The notes: generated from the letters alone by a model not told the origin. A DNA stretch of 64,000 bases from Flavobacteriales bacterium (GCA_016703105.1 JADJCS010000013.1:1-64000); one strand, 5' to 3'; shown: positions 9,247 to 17,996, counted from the first letter of the stretch. Numbers and translations: made by a program.

Positions 9247-11484
9247 ATGTCGAGCCGCACGCTGTTCAGTTCATTGGTCCTTCTATCATTCGTGCAGGTG
9301 AACGCACAATCCGTGGCCCAATGGACCGCTTGGGGTGACGCGGCCATGGTGCGCGGCGACCATTACGGCGCCTCCCGCTTCTACGGTGAAGCCTTGGCGA
9401 AGGAACCCGGCCGCATGTCCCTGCAATGGAGCCAGGCGGAAGCCTGCCGCTTGAGCGATCAGTACGACAAAGCCGCCGAACTCTACGAAAAGGTGCAGCG
9501 CAAGGACATGGGCCGCCAGCATCCGGAAGCGTTGCGGTGGACCGCCGAGATGCAACTATGTACCGGCAACTACGCGGATGCGCGATCCACCTGGCAGAAG
9601 GTGCTCCAGAAGGAAAAGGACAAGAGCTCGTTCGCTGCTCAACGTGCGGTGAACGCCCTGCGCGGTTGTGCGATGGCCGACAGCTTGAACGCCCATCCGG
9701 CGGACGTGACGTTCGAACACCTTCCCGAACCGGTGAACAGCTATGCCAGCGAGTTCGGCGCCCGGCTCGATACCAGTGGTGCGCTCGTCTTCAGTTCGTT
9801 GCGCGGTGAACTTTCCGACGAGGGGGAGGTGGAGGATACCGCTGCCTACCGCGTCGCGCTTTTCCGCGCTGCGGGCGAAGGAGGCATCTGGACCAGCGCA
9901 TTGCCTTACCCATCCGCGGCGCCGCTGAACGAGGACCGCGCCAACACCGCCTGGAGCAACGATGGCCGATACCTCTACTTCACGCGTTGCCTGGCCGGCT
10001 CGCCGTGCACGATCGTGGCGCAGGAGCTGGCCACGGGTACCGTCACCGAACTGCAAGGTTTGAACGATGGCTCGCGCAACACACAGCCCATGGTGGCCGT
10101 GGTGGATGGCAGTGAACGTCTTTTGTTCGCCAGCGATCGGCCGGGCGGTGCGGGTGGCATGGACCTGTGGTGGGGCCATCTGAGCGGGAACACGGTGCGC
10201 GAACTTTTCCCATTGCTCGGCGCGGTGAACACACCGGGCGATGAAAGCGCGCCCTTCTATGAGGTCACGGAGAACAAACTCTACTTCAGCTCCAACTTCC
10301 TCCCCGGCCTTGGTGGTTCGGACCTGTTCGTGAGCGAGCACCGCGATGATGTTTTCGAGGCACCGAAGAACTGGGGCACACCGTTCAACAGCCCCGCGAA
10401 CGATCTGTACGCGGCGGTCTATCCGGCAAAGCACAGCGGCTTGTTGACGAGCAACCGCGTAGGCTCGCTCGCCAAGAAGGGCGAGACCTGCTGCAGCGAT
10501 ATCTATCTGCTCACCTTCCCCGCACCACCGCAGGTCTATGTGCCGGAAGACATTGTGAAGGCCGATACGGTGCTCACCATCCAGGAACGCCTCACCGACC
10601 TGCGCAGCAAATTGCCGGTGCGCCTTTACTTCCACAACGACGAACCGGATCCCCGCTCGTGGAACACCGGTACCGCGCAGCGCTACGACGCTACGTACGA
10701 TGCCTACAAGGCGCTGCTCCCGGCGTACCGCAAAGCGAACGTGTCCTCCACGAGCACCGCTGCGTTGGTGAATTTCTTCCGGGACGAAGTGGACCATGGC
10801 CGCGCGGATCTCGATGCGGCGATCCCGGTCCTCCGCCAAGCGTTGGACGAAGGACAACGCATCGAACTGGTGGTGCGCGGTTTCGCCAGTCCGCTGGCCA
10901 AGAGCGACTACAACAAGAACCTCTCGCTGCGCAGGATCCAGAGCGTGGTGAACCAATTGCGCGCGGTGGACGGTGGTGTGTTCATCCCCTACCTGGAGGA
11001 CAGGGCCGGGAACGGCGGCAAGCTGACGATCACGCCCGCTCCCTTCGGAGAGGACCGCACCGCGGTCGGGGTGAGCGATGACCTCGGCGATCTGACCAAC
11101 TCCGTATACGCCGTGGCTGCTGCCAGGGAACGCCGCATCGAGATCGAGCAACTCCTGGAGGCACCGGCCGAGGGCGTGACCGCCCAGATGGACCGGACGC
11201 TGATCGATCTGGGCCCGCACATGATCAACGACACGGCCACGGTGCGCTACTTCCTTTACAACCGCGGGAGCACGCCATTGAAACTGCTGGATATCACAGC
11301 CGACTGTGGTTGCACCACCGCGAAACCCGGCAAGAGCACGCTGGCCCCGGGTGAGAGCACGGCTTTGGTGGTCGAGTTCAACGGCCGCGCACCGGAAGGT
11401 CCGATGCAACGGAACATCGTGGTATTGACCGACGGTGTTCCCCAACGGATCGAACTCCGGTTGATCGGCACCATGCACTATTGA
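9247..11484 (+). CDS. TPR / PD40 / OmpA-like / DUF1573 protein, PorE-like
   Basis: About 745 residues with a signal peptide (MSSRTLFSSLVLLSFVQVNAQ). Domains in order: TPR-like helices (about 22-130, DAAMVRGDHYGASRFYGEAL, QYDKAAELYEKV); a PD40 propeller (about 155-425, LLFASDRPGGAGGMDLWWG, LYFSSNFLPGLGGSDLFVS); an OmpA-like region (about 470-640, VRLYFHNDEP, VVRGFASPLAKSDYNKNLS..R, ERRIEIEQ); and a C-terminal DUF1573 domain (about 650-745, LYNRGSTPLKLLDITADCGCT). TPR plus propeller plus OmpA matches the PorE architecture that anchors PorP-type complexes to peptidoglycan. The DUF1573 tail is an unusual addition; those domains are Ig-like and may mediate surface contacts. The gene closes the second surface module, 3 nt after porP. 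Confidence 0.88.
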   Translation: MSSRTLFSSLVLLSFVQVNAQSVAQWTAWGDAAMVRGDHYGASRFYGEALAKEPGRMSLQWSQAEACRLSDQYDKAAELYEKVQRKDMGRQHPEALRWTAEMQLCTGNYADARSTWQKVLQKEKDKSSFAAQRAVNALRGCAMADSLNAHPADVTFEHLPEPVNSYASEFGARLDTSGALVFSSLRGELSDEGEVEDTAAYRVALFRAAGEGGIWTSALPYPSAAPLNEDRANTAWSNDGRYLYFTRCLAGSPCTIVAQELATGTVTELQGLNDGSRNTQPMVAVVDGSERLLFASDRPGGAGGMDLWWGHLSGNTVRELFPLLGAVNTPGDESAPFYEVTENKLYFSSNFLPGLGGSDLFVSEHRDDVFEAPKNWGTPFNSPANDLYAAVYPAKHSGLLTSNRVGSLAKKGETCCSDIYLLTFPAPPQVYVPEDIVKADTVLTIQERLTDLRSKLPVRLYFHNDEPDPRSWNTGTAQRYDATYDAYKALLPAYRKANVSSTSTAALVNFFRDEVDHGRADLDAAIPVLRQALDEGQRIELVVRGFASPLAKSDYNKNLSLRRIQSVVNQLRAVDGGVFIPYLEDRAGNGGKLTITPAPFGEDRTAVGVSDDLGDLTNSVYAVAAARERRIEIEQLLEAPAEGVTAQMDRTLIDLGPHMINDTATVRYFLYNRGSTPLKLLDITADCGCTTAKPGKSTLAPGESTALVVEFNGRAPEGPMQRNIVVLTDGVPQRIELRLIGTMHY

Positions 11485-11492
11485 ACGCATCC

Positions 11493-12194
11493 ATGCGCCT
11501 GCTCCTGCTCAGCAATTCGACGCTCCCTGGCGAGCCCTTCTTCGCGTGGCCCACGCCCTATGTCGCCGCGTTCCTGGACCGGCCGATGACCGTTGCCTTC
11601 GTGCCGTACGCCGCGGTTTCGTTCTCGATGGACGAATATGCGGAGGTGGTAAGCAAGGCCTTCGCGGCACTGGGGCATACCCTCCTCCCCTTGCATCGCG
11701 AAGCCGACCCCGCCAACGCTGTGGGACGCGCCGATGCGGTCGCGGTGGGTGGTGGCAACACCTTCCAACTGCTGCGTATGCTCTACAAGCATGATCTGAT
11801 CCGTGCGATCCGGGCCCGGGTGAAGAGCGGCGCCCCCTACGTAGGCTGGAGCGCGGGAAGCAACGTGGCCTGCCCGAGCATTATGACCACGAACGATATG
11901 CCCATTGTGGAACCACCCTCGTTCCGTGCGCTGGACCTTGTGCCCTTCCAGATCAACCCGCACTACACGGAGGCGCGGATCGAAGGGCACGGCGGCGAAT
12001 CGCGTGACCAGCGCATCGCGGAATTCCTTGTGGCGAACCCGGACAAACGCGTGATCGGCCTGCGCGAAGGTGCCCTGCTGAAGGTGGAAGGGCACGGGAT
12101 GATGCTGCAAGGACGTGGCGGCCGCCTCTTCCGGAAAGGCGCGGAGCCGGTGGATATCGCCGACGGCGCCCAGTTGCGCGTGGACCTGACGTAG
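11493..12194 (+). CDS. pepE: Dipeptidase E (peptidase family S51)
   Basis: About 233 residues, the usual length for PepE. This cytoplasmic serine peptidase hydrolyses dipeptides with N-terminal aspartate. The nucleophile motif is GWSAGSN (about residue 120), preceded by the family signature AVGGGNTFQLL. The downstream motif NPHYTEARIEGHGGESRDQR carries the conserved His and Glu. I use the ATG at 11493, 8 nt after the preceding stop; an upstream in-frame TTG overlaps that stop. It follows the surface module closely but has no obvious functional link to it. Confidence 0.93.
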   Translation: MRLLLLSNSTLPGEPFFAWPTPYVAAFLDRPMTVAFVPYAAVSFSMDEYAEVVSKAFAALGHTLLPLHREADPANAVGRADAVAVGGGNTFQLLRMLYKHDLIRAIRARVKSGAPYVGWSAGSNVACPSIMTTNDMPIVEPPSFRALDLVPFQINPHYTEARIEGHGGESRDQRIAEFLVANPDKRVIGLREGALLKVEGHGMMLQGRGGRLFRKGAEPVDIADGAQLRVDLT

Positions 12195-12272
12195 CCCCTT
12201 GCTGCCGCGCGGGCCGAAGAGCCTGCTGGGCCGCCCTGGATCGCCAATGGCCTGCGGCCTCGACCGGGACGG

Positions 12273-12280
12273 GTACTATG
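12273..12280 (+). promoter_or_regulatory. Putative -7 box TATGTTTG upstream of mscS
   Basis: TATGTTTG is an exact match to TAnnTTTG, 42 nt before the ATG at 12323. It overlaps an in-frame ATG at 12278, which argues against that codon being the start. No clean TTG was found at the -33 distance. Confidence 0.45.
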
Positions 12281-12322
12281 TTTGTCCGCACTTGGTGCCT
12301 GCATGACGATCGGCGCAACCCC

Positions 12323-13210
12323 ATGAACGAAAGGCTACAGCAGATCCTCGACAAACTCGGCTTCAACTTGTTGCTGCTGGCCAAGGTGGTGCTGATCATC
12401 GCGGCGGCGCTGGTGCTGGAGCGGGTGATCCGCATCCTGCTGAAACGCGGTTACCTGCGCAGCGACCAGAGCAATGAGGACCGGACCCGCTACCGCTTCC
12501 TGCGCAACGCGGTGCGTTTCCTGGTGGGCCTGTTGGCGCTCGGTGCCATCATTTACAGCATCCCCGCGTTCCGGCATGTCGCGGTGACGATGTTCGCCGG
12601 TGCGGGCATCCTGGTGGCGCTGCTCGGCTTCGCTGCACAGGGGGCGTTCGCGAACATCATCAGCGGGGTGTTCATCGTCAGCTTCAAACCCTTCCGCGTG
12701 GGCGACCAGCTCACGGTGGGCGGATACAGCGGCGTGGTGGAGGACATCAATTTGCGGCATACCGTGATCGTGACCACCGAGAACCGCCGCGTGATCATGC
12801 CCAACAGCAAGATCAGCGATGAGACGATCGTGAACAGCACGGTGATCGATAGCGCGATCTGCGAGCTGGTGGAATTCGCTGTGAGCTACGACACCGATAT
12901 CAGCAAAGCCATCCGCTCGATCCAGGAGGAGGCCGCCGCGCACCCCAGTTGCATGGACCGCCGCACGCCCGACGATATGGAGCGCGGTGAGCCCGCCGTG
13001 CCCGTGCGGCTGATCGCGCTCGGCGAATCCGCGATGACGTTGCGCGCTTATGTATGGGCGAAGGACGCCATGAGCGCACGCATGATGCACTACGATCTGA
13101 ACCGCGCTGTGAAAGAACGCTTCGATCGCGAAGGGGTGGAGATCCCCTACCCCCACCGCACCATCATCCACCGGTATGAAGGCGCGCCGCCTGCGGCGAT
13201 CGTGGAATGA
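12323..13210 (+). CDS. Small-conductance mechanosensitive channel (MscS family)
   Basis: About 295 residues, a minimal MscS-type inner-membrane channel that releases solutes on osmotic downshock. Three hydrophobic segments (about 12-36, 57-77 and 82-110) are followed by the pore-lining/beta-domain transition AGAGILVALLGFAAQGAFANIISG. The cytoplasmic beta domain follows with FRVGDQLTVGGYSGVVEDINLRHTVI and the motif VIMPNSKI. I chose the ATG at 12323 (MNERLQQIL) because the in-frame ATG at 12278 lies within the putative promoter. The last bases overlap the corA start (ATGA), so the two ion-transport genes are likely co-transcribed. Confidence 0.93.
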   Translation: MNERLQQILDKLGFNLLLLAKVVLIIAAALVLERVIRILLKRGYLRSDQSNEDRTRYRFLRNAVRFLVGLLALGAIIYSIPAFRHVAVTMFAGAGILVALLGFAAQGAFANIISGVFIVSFKPFRVGDQLTVGGYSGVVEDINLRHTVIVTTENRRVIMPNSKISDETIVNSTVIDSAICELVEFAVSYDTDISKAIRSIQEEAAAHPSCMDRRTPDDMERGEPAVPVRLIALGESAMTLRAYVWAKDAMSARMMHYDLNRAVKERFDREGVEIPYPHRTIIHRYEGAPPAAIVE

Positions 13211-14245
13211 GACGGGTGCGCAAACGCTCCGATAAGGCGGGACTTCCGCCGGGTTCGCTCGTAGGGGTGAGCGCGGAGAGTTGCGTGCTGACCACCATCA
13301 AGGTGTTCACCTATACGCCCGACCAGTACACGGAAAAGGACCTGAAGCACATCAGCGAACTCGCGGCGGGCGAAGCGGGCAAGGAGATCACCTGGCTCGA
13401 TATAGACGGCTTGGACGACAGCAGTGTGGTGACCGCCGTGGGCGAACGTTTCGGCCTGCACAGCTTGCTGCTGGAGGATGTGCTGAACACCGACCACCGG
13501 CCGAAGGTGGAGGAATACCAGGACCACTTGTTCGTGGTGGCCAAGATGTTGAGCCTCGACGAGGAGACCGACGGCATCGTGAGCGAGCATTATGTGATCA
13601 CCTTCCAGGAAAAGCCCGGCGACGTGCTCGACCCCATCCGCGGGCGCATCCGCCAGAAGACCGGCCGTGTGCGCAAGATGGGTGCGGATTATCTGCTCTA
13701 CGCCCTGCTGGACGTGATCGTGGACAACTACTTCCTGATCGTGGAGGACCTGGGCGAGCGGATCGAGGAACTGGAACGTAAGATCAGTATCCGCCCCAGC
13801 AATGAGGACCTGCTGACCATCCAGGAGATCCGCAGCCTGCTGATCACCGTGGCGCGCTACACCACGCCGGTGCGCGAACTGGCGGGCCGGATGAACACCG
13901 CACAAACGGAGCTGATCGAGAAGGGCACGCGCCGCTACATCAACGACCTGCAGGACCACACGGTGTACATCGCGGAGAGCATCAACACGTTCCGCGATAT
14001 GCTCACCAATTTGGAGAACACCTACCACGCGGGCCAGAACGCGCGGATGACGCAGGTGATGAAGTTGCTCACCATCATCAGCACGATCTTCATTCCATTG
14101 ACCTTTATCGTGGGTGTGTTCGGGATGAACTTCGACTATATGCCGGAGCTGCGGTGGAAGTACGGCTATCCGCTTGGTGATGGGATCGATGGCGCTGCTC
14201 TCGATCGGCATGCTGATCTGGTTCAGGAGGAAGCGGTGGTTGTGA
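13207..14245 (+). CDS. corA: CorA family magnesium/cobalt transporter, C-terminus frameshifted
   Basis: About 345 residues. This is an inner-membrane divalent cation channel. The large cytoplasmic N-terminal domain includes LLLEDVLNTDHRPKVEEYQDHLFVV. A long helical stalk follows, then the first transmembrane helix ending in the signature GMN (FIVGVFGMNFDYMPELRWKYGYP). The frame then goes wrong at CTTGGTG (14176-14177): removing one G gives PLVMGSMALLSIGMLIWFRRKRWL and a stop at 14243-14245, exactly the expected second helix and basic tail. As written, the frame runs on to 14328 without a membrane segment. I report the corrected end. The start overlaps the mscS stop by 4 nt. Confidence 0.9.
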
Positions 14246-14630
14246 GGCCCACATCGGCCCGCGCGTTGTACGCTGCTTTTACTTTGCACTTCTTCTATGG
14301 ACCGCAAGCGAACCACCGGCGTATGTGACCAGACGTGGTCCGCCTTGCTGATCGCTGTGGGCGGTGCCAGCCGCACGCACTTCCGCTTCCGCTGATGTTC
14401 GCGCCCAGCCTCCGCCGACCTGACACAAGCGACTTCGATCGCAACGTGAACATGGTGGACGGCTACTGGCGGACAATGCGCACCACCTCCGGAACCTTGC
14501 GCACTGTCGCAACCACCGTCCGGGGTACGCGCTTCTCCAGTAGTTGTCAGTTGTTGGTTGACGGTTGTCCGTCGCGATCCACCGGCAACCGACAACCGAC
14601 AATCGTTCCCAGCCTAACGGCCTCCCGCGC
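14246..14630. other. Gene-poor stretch between corA and speA
   Basis: It contains a weak promoter-like pattern (TTG at 14266, TACTTTG near 14280) followed by a 32-codon frame from ATG 14297 to 14395 with no recognisable features. A frame further on (about 14400-14530) reads VNMVDGYWRT, which may be debris of a small gene. The heptanucleotide hairpin at 14542-14605 lies just before speA. No gene is called. Confidence 0.5.
14542..14605 (+). repeat. Heptanucleotide-repeat hairpin array A
   Basis: The left arm is 14542-14569 (AGTTGTC, AGTTGTT, GGTTGAC, GGTTGTC). The right arm is about 14584-14605, with CAACCGA repeated at 7-nt spacing. The arms are complementary across a ~14 nt loop. The array lies 25 nt before the speA start. 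Confidence 0.8.
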
Positions 14631-16046
14631 ATGAAGACCCGTTACATCGATCTGATCGAGCAGACCTTCGATTTCCCGAAGGACGAGTTCGGCCTGGAGA
14701 ACGACCAGTTGAACTGGAACAACATTCCGCTGGTGCCGCTGATCGAGAAGTACGGCACGCCGTTGCGCATTACCTACCTGCCGAAGATCGGCGAGAAGAT
14801 CGACCTGGCCCGCGCCAGTTTCGCCAAGGCCTTCAAGGAGCACAAGTACAAGGGCGACTACACGTACTTCTACTGCACGAAGAGCAACCACTTCAGCTAC
14901 ATCATAAACGAGGTGCTGGAGAAGGGCGTGACGCTGGAGACGAGCAGCGCCTATGACCTGGAGATGATCGAGCTGCTGCTGGAACGCGGCAAAATGCCGA
15001 AGGACGCCACCATCCTGTGCAACGGTTTCAAGGACGAGCGCTACATCCGCAACATCGGCCGCCTGGCGAACAGCGGCATGAACGTGGTGCCCATCATTGA
15101 CAACATGGCGGAGATCTACCTGCTGGACGAGGTGATCAAGGGGCCGTGCGACATCGGCATACGCATCGCGGCGGAGGAGGCGCCCAAGTTCGAGTTCTAC
15201 ACCAGCCGCCTGGGGATCGGCTACAAGGACATCATCCCCTTCTACATGCGCAACGTGAGCAAGCAGAAGAAATTCCGCTTGAAGCTGATGCACTTCTTCA
15301 TCAACACCGGGATCACGGACACCGCCTACTACTGGAACGAGCTGAGCAAGTGCGTGAACGTGTACTGCGACCTGAAGAAGCTGTGCCCCAGCCTGGACAC
15401 GCTGGACATCGGCGGCGGACTGCCGATCAAGAACAGCCTGAACTTCAGCTTCGACCTGGACTACATGATCGGCGAGATCGTGGGACGGATCAAGGATGTG
15501 TGCGAGGAGAACAAGGTGAAGGACCCGCACATCTTCAGCGAGTTCGGCAGCTTTACCGTGAGCGACAGCGGCGCCACCTTCTTCAGCATCGTGTACCAGA
15601 AGAAGCAGAACGAGAAAGAACGCTGGGACATGATCGACGGCAGCTTTATGACCACATTGCCGGACACCTGGGCGATAAGCAAACGCTTCATCATGCTGCC
15701 GGTGAACAACTGGAACGATGAGTACGAACGCGTGTTCCTGGGCGGTATGACCTGCGACAGCGACGATTACTACAACAGCGAACAGCACGTGAACGCGATC
15801 TACCTGCCGCGCTTCCGCGAGGACCGCAAGCAGTACATCGCCTTCTTCAACACCGGGGCCTATCAGGACACGCTCGGTGGCTTCGGCGGCATACAGCATT
15901 GCCTGATCCCTAAACCCAAGCATGTGCTGGTGGACCGACTGCCGGATGGCTCGCTGACCGATATGTTGTTCGCACCGGAGCAAAGTGCGGAGCGGATGCT
16001 GCAGTTGTTGGGGTATCTGCCGATGGAGGAGGTGGTGAAGAAATAG
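14631..16046 (+). CDS. speA: Biosynthetic arginine decarboxylase, PLP-dependent
   Basis: About 471 residues, matching the flavobacterial arginine decarboxylase group. It converts arginine to agmatine, the first step of the agmatine route to polyamines. The PLP-lysine motif is YFYCTKSNHF (about residue 80). Other fold-III signs are DIGGGLPI (phosphate contact) and CDSDD near the C-terminus, which carries the catalytic cysteine. The start at ATG 14631 (MKTRYIDLIEQTFDF) fits the family; upstream codons lie in the heptanucleotide array. The downstream deoxyhypusine-synthase-like gene (16558) suggests a polyamine-related neighbourhood, with a small unknown gene between. Confidence 0.94.
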   Translation: MKTRYIDLIEQTFDFPKDEFGLENDQLNWNNIPLVPLIEKYGTPLRITYLPKIGEKIDLARASFAKAFKEHKYKGDYTYFYCTKSNHFSYIINEVLEKGVTLETSSAYDLEMIELLLERGKMPKDATILCNGFKDERYIRNIGRLANSGMNVVPIIDNMAEIYLLDEVIKGPCDIGIRIAAEEAPKFEFYTSRLGIGYKDIIPFYMRNVSKQKKFRLKLMHFFINTGITDTAYYWNELSKCVNVYCDLKKLCPSLDTLDIGGGLPIKNSLNFSFDLDYMIGEIVGRIKDVCEENKVKDPHIFSEFGSFTVSDSGATFFSIVYQKKQNEKERWDMIDGSFMTTLPDTWAISKRFIMLPVNNWNDEYERVFLGGMTCDSDDYYNSEQHVNAIYLPRFREDRKQYIAFFNTGAYQDTLGGFGGIQHCLIPKPKHVLVDRLPDGSLTDMLFAPEQSAERMLQLLGYLPMEEVVKK

Positions 16047-16058
16047 ACCATCACCGTC

Positions 16059-16499
16059 ATGGCTACTCTTCTAAGTGATCGCACTGGACTTTGGGCGATG
16101 CTTGTTCTGGTTTGTTGCGGCTGTACCAAGGCGTATGCTCAATGTACCGATAGCGTTGGTATGGATGATGTGCCCGCGTTGACGCGCTGCGAAGCCGAAG
16201 TACTCTCCCGACTTGGCGGAACTTGGCCGAACGTTGAGGGGGATGAACCACCAGTGCTGTCGTTCAGAAATGGGAACAGTGCCGTCAAAGTGGACAAGTC
16301 GTATTTCTTTCAGAAGATCGTGGTCCCCAGGTTACCGAACGATCAGTTCATAGCACTGAACTGGTACGCGCTCACCGTGGCCGAAAAGCAAGCGACCGGT
16401 GTAGACGCCATAGTTGTGGCTTGGAGTAAGATCGGACTCACGGAACGACGGAAGCGTAAGATCCTGCGCGAACTGGGCTACTCGGGAAAAACCACGTGA
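16059..16499 (+). CDS. Small secreted protein of unknown function
   Basis: About 146 residues, not recognised. A signal peptide is likely (hydrophobic LWAMLVLVCCGC, cleavage near AYAQ); the Cys in this stretch could also be a lipobox, though it fits poorly. The mature part is basic at the end (ERRKRKILRELGYSGK). It has lower G+C (~50%) than its neighbours and sits between speA and the deoxyhypusine-synthase-like gene, 12 nt after speA, so it may be a recent insertion into that pair. The coding call rests on a full-length frame with a credible signal sequence. Confidence 0.6.
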   Translation: MATLLSDRTGLWAMLVLVCCGCTKAYAQCTDSVGMDDVPALTRCEAEVLSRLGGTWPNVEGDEPPVLSFRNGNSAVKVDKSYFFQKIVVPRLPNDQFIALNWYALTVAEKQATGVDAIVVAWSKIGLTERRKRKILRELGYSGKTT

Positions 16500-16512
16500 G
16501 CCGCGCGCAACC

Positions 16513-16541
16513 TTGTTTTTCACGACGCGCCTCTATATTTC
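16513..16541 (+). promoter_or_regulatory. Putative Bacteroidota promoter upstream of the DHS-like gene
   Basis: TTG at 16513-16515 and TATATTTC at 16534-16541 (7 of 8 matches to TAnnTTTG), separated by 18 nt. The ATG at 16558 follows 16 nt later. Confidence 0.55.
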
Positions 16542-16557
16542 GCCCCCATTCGCAGAA

Positions 16558-17532
16558 ATGAGCAACCGACCGATCTCCGGCTTCCTTGAGAAGCACTACC
16601 TGCACTTCAACGCGGCCGCGTTGGTGGATGCCGCCAAGGCCTACAAGGCGCACAAGGCCGAAGGCAAGAAGATGCTGGTATCCCTGGCCGGGGCGATGAG
16701 CACCGCCGAGCTCGGGAAGATCTTCGCGGAGATGATCCGCCAGGGCAAGGTGGACATCATCAGTTGCACCGGGGCGAACCTGGAAGAGGACGTGATGAAC
16801 CTGGTGGCGCACGACCATTACGAGCGCGTGCCGAACTACCGCGACCTCACGCCGCAACAGGAACGCGACCTGCTGGACCGCGGCATGAACCGCGTGACCG
16901 ATACCTGCATCCCGGAGCACGAAGCCTTCCGCCGCCTGGAGAAACACGTGGTGGACCTGTGGAAGGCCGACGACAAGAGCGGCAACCGCCGGTTCCCGCA
17001 CCAGTACTTCTATGAGATGATCAACTCGGGGGTGCTGAAGCAGTACTACCAGATCGACCCGAAGGACAGCTGGATGGTGGCGGCCGCCGAGCGCAACCTG
17101 CCGATCATCTGCCCGGGTTGGGAGGACAGCACCTTGGGCAACATCTTCGCCGGGCACTGCATGGTGGGCGATTGCAAGCCGGGCATGATGAAGAGCGGCA
17201 TCGAGTACATGATGTTCCTGGCCGATTGGTACACCAAGGAGGCGGGCACCGATGGCATCGGCTTCTTCCAGATCGGCGGCGGCATCGCGGGCGACTTCCC
17301 GATCTGCGTGGTGCCCATGCTGCACCAGGACCTGCAGCGGGAGAGCATCCCCTTCTGGAGCTACTTCTGCCAGATAAGCGACAGCACCACCAGCTACGGC
17401 AGTTACAGCGGTGCCGTGCCCAACGAAAAGATCACCTGGGGCAAACTGGATATCGATACCCCGAAGTACATCATCGAAAGTGATGCTACTATTGTGGCGC
17501 CCCTCATCTTCGCGTACATCCTGGACATGTAA
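16558..17532 (+). CDS. Deoxyhypusine synthase-like protein lacking the catalytic lysine
   Basis: About 324 residues, aligning by eye with the DHS fold: VSLAGAMSTAELGK, SCTGANLEED, CPGWEDSTLG and the C-terminal WGKL..DTPKYIIESDATIV. True DHS transfers an aminobutyl group from spermidine to eIF5A through a lysine in a GGGxxKHHI motif. Here the matching stretch reads GGGIAGDFPI, so that lysine is replaced by glycine. Bacteria lack eIF5A, so a different substrate is expected; the nearby arginine decarboxylase makes agmatine or polyamine chemistry plausible, but this is inference. The start at ATG 16558 follows a good promoter; an open frame upstream overlaps that promoter and the preceding gene. 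Confidence 0.88.
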   Translation: MSNRPISGFLEKHYLHFNAAALVDAAKAYKAHKAEGKKMLVSLAGAMSTAELGKIFAEMIRQGKVDIISCTGANLEEDVMNLVAHDHYERVPNYRDLTPQQERDLLDRGMNRVTDTCIPEHEAFRRLEKHVVDLWKADDKSGNRRFPHQYFYEMINSGVLKQYYQIDPKDSWMVAAAERNLPIICPGWEDSTLGNIFAGHCMVGDCKPGMMKSGIEYMMFLADWYTKEAGTDGIGFFQIGGGIAGDFPICVVPMLHQDLQRESIPFWSYFCQISDSTTSYGSYSGAVPNEKITWGKLDIDTPKYIIESDATIVAPLIFAYILDM

Positions 17533-17541
17533 GCCGCCCCC

Positions 17542-17934
17542 ATGCAACGCCTGATCCGTTCCTTCAACACCCTCACCGACGAACTGCGTGAGAAGCTCCA
17601 GGAGCAGTTCCCCGATGGGATCGACAACTCGCACATCCGCGCCATAAGCACCGCCAAGGGCGAAACGCTTCGCGTGATCGAGCTGCGCACCGCCGAGGCG
17701 ATCTACCTGATCAAGATCAACCCCGAGAGCCGCGCCGAGATCGAGGAGTTCCTCGACCAGGAGGAAGCGACCCCTGCCACTGGCGACGACATGGACGGCG
17801 AGGACCTGGCCACTGGCGACGACGGCGCCAGCGATGAGGAGGAGGAAGAGGACAAGGACGATGCCCCCGACGATGATGAGGACGATGATGCGGACGCCGA
17901 TAAGGACGCCGGCGATGAGGACGACGAGGACTGA
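17542..17934 (+). CDS. Small protein with a long Asp/Glu tail, unknown function
   Basis: About 130 residues. The first ~75 form a compact alpha/beta-like segment (MQRLIRSFNTLTDELREKLQEQF, AEAIYLIKINPES). The remainder is a low-complexity tail that is almost entirely Asp and Glu with a few Lys/Ala. There is no signal peptide or membrane segment. It lies 9 nt after the DHS-like gene and just before a strong terminator, so it is probably the last gene of that transcript. Acidic tails often mimic nucleic acid or bind basic proteins, but no function can be assigned. Confidence 0.75.
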   Translation: MQRLIRSFNTLTDELREKLQEQFPDGIDNSHIRAISTAKGETLRVIELRTAEAIYLIKINPESRAEIEEFLDQEEATPATGDDMDGEDLATGDDGASDEEEEEDKDDAPDDDEDDDADADKDAGDEDDED

Positions 17935-17963
17935 ACGATCCCGGGACTTCCAAGAGAACAAGA

Positions 17964-17996
17964 GAACGCCGCTCGATGAGCGGCGTTCTTCGTTCC
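17964..17996 (+). terminator. Rho-independent terminator-like hairpin
   Basis: Perfect 10-bp stem GAACGCCGCT / AGCGGCGTTC with a 5-nt loop, followed by TTCGTTCCCC. It lies 30 nt after the acidic-tail gene. Confidence 0.75.

Noticed and set aside
9556..11490. About 640-codon open frame on the minus strand
   Set aside because: Antisense to the TPR/PD40/OmpA protein; no start context or recognisable domain.
12278..12322. Earlier start for the MscS channel at ATG 12278
   Set aside because: That ATG lies inside a consensus -7 box; the extra residues are not membrane- or family-like.
14297..14395. 32-codon small gene after corA
   Set aside because: Only a weak promoter-like pattern and no family-like sequence; kept as a note on the gap.
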